Part shown: positions 24,772 to 32,641 of the stretch, piece by piece
Numbering within the stretch: the stretch's first letter is position 1
Layout: the number at the start of each line of letters is the position of its first letter
Assembly: GCA_018830885.1 (NCBI GenBank)
Contig: JAHJRI010000063.1
Coordinates: forward strand, 1 to 32,641
Length of the DNA stretch: 32,641 bases
Direction of reading: 5' to 3'
From: a bacterium
GTDB lineage: Bacteria > SAR324 > XYD2-FULL-50-16
The notes under the pieces: generated by a model
What the model was told of the DNA's origin: nothing
Database searches by the model: none
What the model saw: only the letters and a program-made list of their open reading frames with translations
Program-made: the position numbers and the translations under genes

Positions 24772-25092
24772 ATGCAGGATCTGGAAAATTCCAAAAGCCG
24801 GCGCGTCCAGGGAGCCGAACTGGTCGTCATGGGCGGTATGACGCTGTTTTTCTCAAGGTTTGTCTTATGGCTGGCGCCGTTCGTTCTTTGTGCCTTTGGT
24901 GTATACCGCTTGCTGTTTCGGAGAAGCTACAAGGACGGTATTATCAGTCTGGCGGTTGGCATTCTGACAATAACCCTGTTTTACGGGCCCTTTAGATTTG
25001 TTGAGTATCTGCTCTACGGCGTCGGTGGGTTCCTGCTGGTTATGGGCGCCGTGCTCATGGTCCTGCCAGACAAGGATCGGGAACTGTCCTGA
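24772..25092 (+). CDS. small hypothetical membrane protein
   Basis: The 106-aa protein has two or three predicted membrane spans: around FFSRFVLWLAPFVLCAFGVY, IISLAVGILTITLFYGPF and LYGVGGFLLVMGAVLMVL. Basic residues between them (RRSYKDG, PDKDRE) suggest small cytoplasmic loops. TAGGAG lies 9 bases before the ATG. It sits between trpS and gmhA with short gaps and may be co-transcribed. No family or function is recognised. Confidence 0.7.
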   Translation: MQDLENSKSRRVQGAELVVMGGMTLFFSRFVLWLAPFVLCAFGVYRLLFRRSYKDGIISLAVGILTITLFYGPFRFVEYLLYGVGGFLLVMGAVLMVLPDKDRELS

Positions 25093-25133
25093 AACCAGTC
25101 TCTCGGAAAAATTTTCTAAAACGGTAAGGGGAC

Positions 25134-25706
25134 ATGCTATCAGTTATTAAGAATTCGTTCGCCGAGGCTCACCAGGTTCTGACACAATTTATGTCTGAGA
25201 CCGCGAACCTTGAGAAGGTGCATCTGCTCGCTGAGAAAACGGCTGAGACAATCATCAATGGCAACAAGGTGATCAGCTGTGGTAATGGTGGCAGCATGTG
25301 TGATGCCATGCATTTTGCAGAGGAGCTGACCGGTCGCTTCCGCAATGACCGCAACGCTTTGCCCGCGATAGCGATCTCTGATCCATCTCATATTACTTGT
25401 ACCGGAAACGATTATGGTTTCAGTTCTATTTTTTCCCGTTATATCGAAGGCGTCGGGCAAGCCGGAGACCTGCTGCTGGGGATCTCGACATCAGGAAACT
25501 CTCCTAATATTATCAAAGCGGTAGAAGCGGCAAGGGACAAAGGAATGTTTACGGTCGGACTGCTGGGCAAAGACGGAGGAAAAATACGGGAGATGGTCGA
25601 CCTGCCCATAGTCGTCTCTGCCCAGACCAGCGACAGGATCCAGGAAATCCATATCAAGATTATCCATATTACAATCGAAGCCACGGAAAAAATTCTTTTC
25701 ACCTGA
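25134..25706 (+). CDS. gmhA: sedoheptulose 7-phosphate isomerase (phosphoheptose isomerase)
   Basis: The 190-aa single SIS-domain protein is the size of GmhA. Typical segments are ISCGNGGSMCDAMHFAEELTGRF near residues 46-68, then GISTSGNSPNIIKAVEAA, and the C-terminal IQEIHIKIIHITIE helix that carries metal/substrate residues. It makes D-glycero-D-manno-heptose 7-phosphate, the first step to LPS core heptose, so it indicates a Gram-negative envelope. No other heptose genes are in view. A purine-rich AAGGGG lies very close to the ATG. Related DiaA-type SIS proteins are an alternative but lack this degree of match. Confidence 0.9.
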   Translation: MLSVIKNSFAEAHQVLTQFMSETANLEKVHLLAEKTAETIINGNKVISCGNGGSMCDAMHFAEELTGRFRNDRNALPAIAISDPSHITCTGNDYGFSSIFSRYIEGVGQAGDLLLGISTSGNSPNIIKAVEAARDKGMFTVGLLGKDGGKIREMVDLPIVVSAQTSDRIQEIHIKIIHITIEATEKILFT

Positions 25707-25962
25707 TCAAGCGCACTTTGGCGGTGTCAGCTGTAGCACTCTACCTCGGGTCCGCATCTGACAAACGGAAAGGGATATTCTGGCTGCCTTGCCGTTTTGA
25801 ATCCCTGCCAGGCTGCATGGGCCGCTGGATCACCCCCGATTTAGCTCCACAGAAGCAAAAACCATCGACTTTTTGTTTTAATTAAGTGAAGATAGGAGAT
25901 TATTATTTGTTTCATTGAGTCATCACATAAGCCTGTTGAACCCTGCTTGCCATAAAAACCCC

Positions 25963-27495
25963 ATGATCCTGATCCTTGATTTCGGTTCCCAGTACACGCA
26001 ACTGATAGCCAGAAGAATAAGGGAACAAAGCGTTTATTGTGAAATCCAACCCTGCAGTGTCGATCTTGATGCCATTCAATCCCTGCAACCGGAAGGAATC
26101 ATTCTTTCGGGGGGCCCAAGCTCAGTTCTGGGGGAGTTTTCACCCACCGTTGACAAAGCCATTTTCAGCTGGGGAATTCCTATCCTGGGGATTTGTTATG
26201 GCCAGCAACTGATAGCGTCACTGTTGGGAGGAAAGGTACAAAATTCAGATCATTCCGAATACGGGCGCACAGAAATAAAGATTGAAGCTGACAGCCCGTT
26301 TTTTGCAGATGTCCCCCGGCATGAGTCATTGACTGTCTGGATGAGTCATGGCGACCTGGTGACAGAACCCCCTGCCGGGTTTCAAACGCTGGCGACCAGC
26401 AGTAACTCCCCATTTGCGGCTATAGCCGATCCGGTGAAAAAAATTTATGGGATCCAGTTCCATCCGGAAGTGACCCACACGAATTATGGTATCCAGCTGC
26501 TGAAAAACTTCATCTTCAGAATCTGTTCATGCAAAGCCGAATGGAACATGGCGTCCTTTCTGGAAACCAAGATCGATGAAATCAGGGCGCAGGTCGGTAA
26601 CGAAAGGGTGATCTGCGGATTGAGCGGCGGCGTCGATTCATCCGTCGTGGCTGTTCTGCTCAATAAGGCCATCGGTGACAACCTGACCTGTGTTTTTGTG
26701 AACAACGGTCTTTTGAGAAAAGGCGAGGCGGAACGGGTCATTGAGCTCTTTTCAAAGCACTACAAAATCAACCTGATATATGTCGATGCAACCGACACCT
26801 TTCTTTCCAAACTGGAAGGCATCAGTGATCCGGAACAGAAACGGAAGATTATCGGAATCGAGTTTATTCGTATTTTTGAGCAGGAAGCTGCCAAACTGAA
26901 AGATATCAAATTCCTGGCCCAGGGGACCCTCTATCCCGATGTGATCGAATCAGAATCATTCAAGGGACCTTCCGCGGTTATCAAAAGCCATCACAATGTG
27001 GGTGGCCTGCCGGATATCATGAAAATGTCCCTGGTGGAGCCCCTGCGGGAACTTTTCAAGGATGAGGTGCGTGAACTGGGGAAAACACTGGAATTGGATG
27101 AAGAGCTGATTCACCGGCACCCGTTTCCGGGCCCCGGTCTCGGTATCCGGATTCTGGGTGAAATTGACCGGGAAAAGATTGCGGTTCTCCAGGAGGCGGA
27201 TTATATTGTCATGCAGGAAATCAAAGCAGCCGGGTGGTATCGGAAGGTCTGGCAATCCTTTGCGGTGCTGCTGCCGATAAAATCGGTCGGTGTGATGGGA
27301 GATGCCAGAACCTATGACTGGACGATTGCTGTACGCTGCGTCAATTCAACAGACGCAATGACAGCCGACTGGGTCTATCTTCCGAATGACCTGCTGGCCA
27401 GGATCTCCAATCGTATCATCAACGAGGTCCGGAAGGTCAATCGGGTCGTTTATGACATCACTTCCAAACCACCGGGAACCATTGAGTGGGAATGA
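25963..27495 (+). CDS. guaA: GMP synthase (glutamine-hydrolysing)
   Basis: The protein is 510 aa. The N-terminal glutamine amidotransferase has Cys 78 in GICYGQQL and the His 167/Glu 169 pair in FHPEV. The ATP-pyrophosphatase domain has the P-loop SGGVDSS at 221-227. The C-terminal dimerisation domain ends PPGTIEWE, as in nearly all GuaA proteins. It converts XMP to GMP. I chose ATG 25963 because homology begins there (ILDFGSQYTQLIARR). An in-frame TTG at 25915 would add 16 residues and lies 16 bases after AGGAG, so it is the main alternative. guaB is not next to it. Confidence 0.95.
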   Translation: MILILDFGSQYTQLIARRIREQSVYCEIQPCSVDLDAIQSLQPEGIILSGGPSSVLGEFSPTVDKAIFSWGIPILGICYGQQLIASLLGGKVQNSDHSEYGRTEIKIEADSPFFADVPRHESLTVWMSHGDLVTEPPAGFQTLATSSNSPFAAIADPVKKIYGIQFHPEVTHTNYGIQLLKNFIFRICSCKAEWNMASFLETKIDEIRAQVGNERVICGLSGGVDSSVVAVLLNKAIGDNLTCVFVNNGLLRKGEAERVIELFSKHYKINLIYVDATDTFLSKLEGISDPEQKRKIIGIEFIRIFEQEAAKLKDIKFLAQGTLYPDVIESESFKGPSAVIKSHHNVGGLPDIMKMSLVEPLRELFKDEVRELGKTLELDEELIHRHPFPGPGLGIRILGEIDREKIAVLQEADYIVMQEIKAAGWYRKVWQSFAVLLPIKSVGVMGDARTYDWTIAVRCVNSTDAMTADWVYLPNDLLARISNRIINEVRKVNRVVYDITSKPPGTIEWE

Positions 27496-27511
27496 TGAAA
27501 CCCCCGTTGTG

Positions 27512-27538
27512 TTGACAGCCGTTTTTCCAACATATTAA
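27512..27538 (+). promoter_or_regulatory. weak candidate promoter before mdh
   Basis: TTGACA at 27512-27517 and TATTAA at 27533-27538 resemble -35 and -10 boxes, but the 15-base spacer is shorter than ideal. It would give a leader of about 170 bases before mdh. No other regulatory structure was recognised in 27496-27711. Confidence 0.28.
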
Positions 27539-27699
27539 GCTTTTGATTTAACTCAATCAGAAGCAAAGCAAATTCGACAATTACCTTGACTCAACCCGCA
27601 TAAAAAAGAAAAGATAGTTTGAATAATTACCAACCATTTGCAAACAGTTGCCTGGAGATAATCGCCAGGATATATGCGCCCTTTAAATTTACAGTCTAA

Positions 27700-28665
<966 letters not shown>

Positions 28666-28786
28666 AAGGTGTCCGCAGGAACCACCCCGGAATCGAGTGG
28701 GGTGTGAATGCTGAGTGATCTTTGAAATGCCGGGGACAGGGATGATCCATTCTGGTGCACTCCCGGCCACTGCTAGAAAGAGCCTG

Positions 28787-28812
28787 AGTGTCAGCTCTTT
28801 AATACTGACACT
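28787..28812. other. hairpin between mdh and aconitase genes
   Basis: AGTGTCAG at 28787-28794 pairs exactly with CTGACACT at 28805-28812 around a 10-base loop. There is no T-run, so it is not a standard terminator. It may stabilise the mdh transcript or be a regulator site. A smaller CACCCC/GGGGTG hairpin lies at about 28683-28704. Confidence 0.3.
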
Positions 28813-28945
28813 GATTGGAAACCAGCCCTGAGGGGTTGAAAAAAGCCTTCAGCATTTCTCCCGAACGGATGACTGGGGAAGAATCGCTAATGTAGAACAT
28901 GTTTGGATCCAGGTATTAATATAACCAAAAACGAAAAGAGGAAAC

Positions 28946-30865
28946 ATGAGCGCTTTAAATTTAACTGAGAAAATTCTCAAGGACCACCTGGTGGAACCAG
29001 CTGAGCTGCCGGCAGCCGGCGATTTAATTAAAATCAAAATCGACGAAGCCTTTACCCAGGATGCAACCGGTACGATGACCATGCTCCAGCTGGAAGCCAT
29101 GGGTATTGACCGTGTCAAGCCCCTGTCAGTCAATTTTGTTGACCACAGTATGCTTCAGTCAGGTTTCAGGAACCCGGATGACCATGAATATTTGAGAACC
29201 GTTGCCGCCAAACTGGGTATTATCTTTTCACCCCCGGGAACCGGTATCTGTCATTTCACCAACATGGAAAACTTCGTCAAACCCGGTATGACCGGAGTCG
29301 GCGCAGACAGCCACACTGTCAACGCAGGTGGTGCGGGTGCCATCTTTATGGGTGCCGGTGGATATGACGTGGCGCTGGCTATGGCCACCGGGATGTACAC
29401 CATGCCGATGCCGAAAATTGTGAAGGTCAACCTCACGGGAAAACTGGCCAAAAACTGCATGGCGATGGATGTCATTCTCAAGATGCTGGAAATCGTTTCT
29501 GTAAAAGGCGGAAAAGGCATTATCTTCGAATATGCAGGGCCTGGTGTCAAAACCCTGTCATTGACCGAAAGAGCCACCATTACCAATATGGGTGCTGAAA
29601 TGGGGGCTACCACCTCCATCTTCCCCAGTGATGAAAACACAAAAGCATACCTGGAAAGCCGTGGTCGAGGTGGAGACTACAAGCCGCTGGCAGCCGACGC
29701 AGATGCCAAATACGAAAGGGTGATCGATGTGAACCTCTCCGAAATCGAGCCTCTGATCGCCATCTATTCCTCTCCAGGGAACGTGGAGAAAGTCAAGGAT
29801 CATGCCGGCACAAAAATCCATCAGGTCTGTGTTGGCAGTTGTACCAACAGTTCCTTTGAGAACATTGCCACGTTTGCTGAAGCATTGAAGGGAAAGCGGG
29901 TCAAGGTTGATACCATGCTCTATCCCGGCTCACGATCCGTTGCCATGCAGTTGGCAGACGCCGGATATATCAAGATGATGTATAAGGCCGGTGTCCGGAT
30001 TATGGAAAACGGATGTGGCGCCTGTATCGGTCAGGGCGGTTCTCCCCCGAGCGGCGGCATTACCCTGCGAACATTTAACAGAAACTTCCCGAAACGGTCC
30101 GGTACCGATGATGCCCAGGCTCACCTGATCAGCCCGCTTGTTGCAGCAATGAGTGCCCTGTCCGGTGTGATCACCGTTCCCGAGAACAAAGAGATCAAAA
30201 TCAACGTTGTTCCACCTGTCATCGATACGGATTCTTTCATCATGCCGGAAAAGGCCTCGAAAACCGAAGGTATCATCCGTGGACCCAATATCATGGCACT
30301 GCCGGATTTCGAACCGCTGCCGGATGTGGTGAAAGGTGAGGTTCTGCTGAAACTGGAAGACAACATCAGCACTGACGATATTCAACCCGCCGGGACCTTC
30401 CTGCCGCTGCGATCCAACGTCAAGGAATATGCCATGCAGGCCACTTTCAGGCTTGTTGACGGAACCTTCTCAAAAAGGGCCGTAGAGCATCGGGATGCTG
30501 GTGGATCCGGATTTATTATCGGTGGTGAAAACTATGGTCAGGGAAGTTCACGCGAACATGCTGCACTCTGTCCAAGATGGCTCGGAATCAGGGCGGTGAT
30601 CGTCAAGTCTTTTGCCCGTATCCATGTGGCCAACCTGGTCAATTTCGGTATTGTGCCCCTGACGTTTAAAAATGCGGCCGATTACGACAAGATCAAGCAG
30701 GGTGACAAGGCGTCCTTTGATGCCTCAAATCTGAGTGGTGAACTGACCCTCGTTATCAATGGCGAGACCAAAATTCCACTGGAAGCGGCTTTTGATATGG
30801 ACGTGATTTCCACGCTGAAAGCAGGTGGTGCATTGCCTCATTTCAAGTCGACCTACAAGGGTTAA
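28946..30865 (+). CDS. aconitate hydratase
   Basis: The 639-aa enzyme has the three cluster-ligand cysteines: C299 in VGSCTNSS, then C357 and C360 in GCGACIGQGG. Other conserved segments are DSHTVNAGGAG, PGSRSVAMQ and, in the C-terminal swivel domain, GENYGQGSSREHAAL. At about 640 residues it is shorter than AcnA or AcnB and resembles the Aquifex-type aconitases found in several anaerobes; this subgroup call is from memory. It isomerises citrate to isocitrate through a [4Fe-4S] cluster. A GAGGAAAC ribosome binding site is present. It follows mdh and is terminated by a strong hairpin at 30992. Confidence 0.93.
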   Translation: MSALNLTEKILKDHLVEPAELPAAGDLIKIKIDEAFTQDATGTMTMLQLEAMGIDRVKPLSVNFVDHSMLQSGFRNPDDHEYLRTVAAKLGIIFSPPGTGICHFTNMENFVKPGMTGVGADSHTVNAGGAGAIFMGAGGYDVALAMATGMYTMPMPKIVKVNLTGKLAKNCMAMDVILKMLEIVSVKGGKGIIFEYAGPGVKTLSLTERATITNMGAEMGATTSIFPSDENTKAYLESRGRGGDYKPLAADADAKYERVIDVNLSEIEPLIAIYSSPGNVEKVKDHAGTKIHQVCVGSCTNSSFENIATFAEALKGKRVKVDTMLYPGSRSVAMQLADAGYIKMMYKAGVRIMENGCGACIGQGGSPPSGGITLRTFNRNFPKRSGTDDAQAHLISPLVAAMSALSGVITVPENKEIKINVVPPVIDTDSFIMPEKASKTEGIIRGPNIMALPDFEPLPDVVKGEVLLKLEDNISTDDIQPAGTFLPLRSNVKEYAMQATFRLVDGTFSKRAVEHRDAGGSGFIIGGENYGQGSSREHAALCPRWLGIRAVIVKSFARIHVANLVNFGIVPLTFKNAADYDKIKQGDKASFDASNLSGELTLVINGETKIPLEAAFDMDVISTLKAGGALPHFKSTYKG

Positions 30866-30873
30866 CAATCCCG

Positions 30874-30910
30874 GGCAACGAACCGGCACCGATGGATGTC
30901 GGTTGTTGCC
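30874..30910 (+). terminator. stem-loop just after aconitase gene
   Basis: GGCAAC (30874-30879) plus AACCG (30881-30885) pair with CGGTT (30900-30904) and GTTGCC (30905-30910), with one bulged G and a 14-base loop. It starts 9 bases after the stop codon and is followed only by TGTTTC, so it is a weak terminator or a 3'-end protecting hairpin ahead of the stronger terminator at 30992. Confidence 0.4.
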
Positions 30911-30991
30911 TGTTTCAAACCGATTCAGCCGGGCCAGCCATGAACAAACGGGTTGTCCAGGCTGAAAAGCGGAACCTATAGAGTCACCAGG

Positions 30992-31025
30992 AAGGAGGGT
31001 AGTCCATTGATTATCCTCCTTTTTT
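30992..31025 (+). terminator. intrinsic terminator downstream of aconitase
   Basis: AAGGAGG at 30992-30998 pairs exactly with CCTCCTT at 31015-31021 around a 16-base loop, and T-run 31020-31025 follows. It separates the aconitase transcript from the PurL-type gene starting at 31149. Confidence 0.78.
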
Positions 31026-31148
31026 GGTTATAAAGCACCAATTTGGTAAAACGGTATTCAGAAATCAGCGACCCTGGTCCGGGGGTCCGTATATTCTGAG
31101 CCCGTTTCTGAACCCCGGTCGTTCAATCCCCTACACACAGGCAGATCC

Positions 31149-32641
31149 ATGTTACATCGGCTGGAAGTAAACCTGAAACAGCAGCTCGAAGATCCAGAAG
31201 GCATCAAGGCCGTCCAGCACTTCAAAAAGGCTGGATGGACCCAGGTTCGAAACATTCGCACCCTGCAGGTTTACACCATCCAAAGTGACCAGATCACGTC
31301 CAGTGAACAGATGGACACACTCGCGCGGGATCTTTTTGTAGATCCGGTGTTAAATGACTGTATTGTCGATGGATTTACGGGAGACCAGCTGTCTTTTGAC
31401 TGGTATGTGGAGATCGGCTTTCGGGCCGGTGTGACCGATAACCCCGGAAAGGTGGCCAGGGAAAACCTTGAATTGCGGCTGCCGAAACGGTTCTCCGGCC
31501 GGGAAATGGTTGCTTCATCAATCGGATATTTTATTGAGGGGGGGCTCACCGAAACGGAAATTCACCAGGCTGTCGATCAACTGCTGCTGAACAAACTGAT
31601 CCAGCGAAAATCCGTGATCGCCAGAAAGAACTGGCAAAGGGATAAGGCATCCCTGAAACAGATCCCCATGCCCCGGGGCGATGAAACAATCGCTGTTGAA
31701 ACCCTGGACTGTTCCAGTATCGACAAGATTCTTGCGCTTAGTGAACAACGGATTCTAGCCTTATCTGAGGCGGAAGCGAAGATCATCCATGACTGGTTCA
31801 ACCAGGATGCTGTCCGTGATCTGAGACGGCAATCAAAACTACCGGAACAGCCGACCGACATTGAGCTGGAAACCATCGCCCAGACCTGGTCGGAGCATTG
31901 CAAGCACAAGATTTTTAACGCGAACATCGAGTATACGGATGAACAGGGTCATACCGAGGTCATCCGGTCGTTATACAAATCCTGTATTCAACGTTCCACG
32001 CAGGCTATCAGGGAAAAACTGGGGGCTGATGACTGGTGTTTGTCAGTTTTTAAAGACAATGCCGGAATTATCCGGTTCAACAAAGACTATAATATTGCCT
32101 TCAAGGTAGAAACCCACAATTCACCCTCCGCCCTGGACCCCTACGGCGGGGCCTTAACCGGTATTGTCGGTGTCAACCGCGATTCCTTCGGTGTGGGCAT
32201 GGGGGCTCAGCTAATCGCCAATATTGATGTCTTCTGCTTTGGGCCCCAGGACTACAAAAAACAGCTGCCCAGTCGACTGCTGCATCCTGCTCGGATTTAT
32301 GAGGGGGTGCGATTGGGTGTCGAACATGGTGGCAACCAGAGTGGTATTCCGACCATCAACGGCGCCATCGTCTTTGATGCGTGTTATGTGGGCAAACCAC
32401 TGGTATTTTGCGGCACAGCCAGCGTCATGCCGGCACGCCACGATGATCGACCGTCCGAGAACAAGGCTGCCAGACCCGGCGATATCATCGTGATGAATGG
32501 CGGCAGAATTGGAAAGGACGGCATCCACGGGGCAACCTTCTCCTCAGTGGCGCTGGACGAGAACTCGCCTGTCAGTGCTGTACAGATCGGCGACGCCATC
32601 ACGCAGAAACGGATGTTCGATTTTCTCTGGGAAGCAAAAAA
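31149..32641 (+). CDS. purL: phosphoribosylformylglycinamidine synthase (PurL type), 3' end outside window
   Basis: An open frame from ATG 31149 runs off the right edge, giving 497 residues. An N-terminal PurS-like domain (LHRLEVNLKQQLEDPEGI) is fused to a PurL synthetase domain, with the hallmark WSEHCKHK at 247-254. Family segments VETHNSPSALDPYGGA (about 320) and GGRIGKDGIHGATFSS also appear. It makes FGAM from FGAR in purine synthesis. The usual ETHNHPS motif reads ETHNSPS here, with Ser 325 in place of the second His, a feature I associate with a divergent branch of the family. The ribosome binding site is weak. It follows a strong terminator, so it has its own promoter. Confidence 0.88.
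   Translation, partial: MLHRLEVNLKQQLEDPEGIKAVQHFKKAGWTQVRNIRTLQVYTIQSDQITSSEQMDTLARDLFVDPVLNDCIVDGFTGDQLSFDWYVEIGFRAGVTDNPGKVARENLELRLPKRFSGREMVASSIGYFIEGGLTETEIHQAVDQLLLNKLIQRKSVIARKNWQRDKASLKQIPMPRGDETIAVETLDCSSIDKILALSEQRILALSEAEAKIIHDWFNQDAVRDLRRQSKLPEQPTDIELETIAQTWSEHCKHKIFNANIEYTDEQGHTEVIRSLYKSCIQRSTQAIREKLGADDWCLSVFKDNAGIIRFNKDYNIAFKVETHNSPSALDPYGGALTGIVGVNRDSFGVGMGAQLIANIDVFCFGPQDYKKQLPSRLLHPARIYEGVRLGVEHGGNQSGIPTINGAIVFDACYVGKPLVFCGTASVMPARHDDRPSENKAARPGDIIVMNGGRIGKDGIHGATFSSVALDENSPVSAVQIGDAITQKRMFDFLWEAK

Overview
The window looks like a chromosomal segment from a Gram-negative anaerobe, most probably a Desulfobacterota (sulfate-reducer-like) bacterium. This is an inference. It rests on paired CCG-domain iron-sulfur proteins around a GlcD-type flavoprotein, a C_GCAxxG_C_C redox protein, an aconitase that resembles the Aquifex type, a GmhA-type heptose isomerase (which implies LPS), and a mixture of IS110, IS91 and MITE-like sequences. 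No rRNA or species-specific marker is present.

Region 1 (1-1123): the first residues of an IS110-family transposase run off the left edge on the minus strand. They diverge from an alpha/beta hydrolase gene, which ends before a strong hairpin.

Region 2 (1179-11466, minus strand): a sugar-use operon. In transcription order it holds a ROK regulator, xylA, xylB, a Gfo/Idh/MocA oxidoreductase, a TIM-barrel sugar isomerase/epimerase, and a ribose/xylose-type ABC importer (ATPase, permease, binding protein). Import, an optional oxidation/epimerisation step, and isomerisation plus phosphorylation to xylulose 5-phosphate fit together as one pathway. A 151-bp MITE-like element sits between the ROK gene and xylA and supplies the ROK stop codon.

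Region 3 (11617-16793, plus strand): a well-formed promoter is flanked by two similar near-palindromes. It is followed by an intrinsic terminator and then a five-gene redox operon: Fe-S/CCG protein, FAD-linked oxidase, second Fe-S/CCG protein, C_GCAxxG_C_C protein, AhpD-like CxxC protein. This is the best candidate here for an uncharacterised system. Its substrate cannot be read from sequence.

Region 4 (16796-17420): a genomic scar. It contains an IS91-type transposase fragment, clustered direct and inverted repeats that resemble integrase attachment/arm sites, and a tRNA-Thr(CGU) whose 3' end carries one copy of the repeat.

Region 5 (17435-23473, minus strand): housekeeping and envelope genes. 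They are a long phosphohexomutase, a small exported protein translationally coupled to it, a HExxH metallopeptidase-like protein, TsaD, and a LysM/double-SPOR membrane protein.

Region 6 (23751-32641, plus strand): trpS, a small membrane protein, gmhA, guaA, mdh, acn, a clear terminator, and a PurL-type synthase that runs off the right edge. mdh and acn next to each other supply two TCA-cycle steps.
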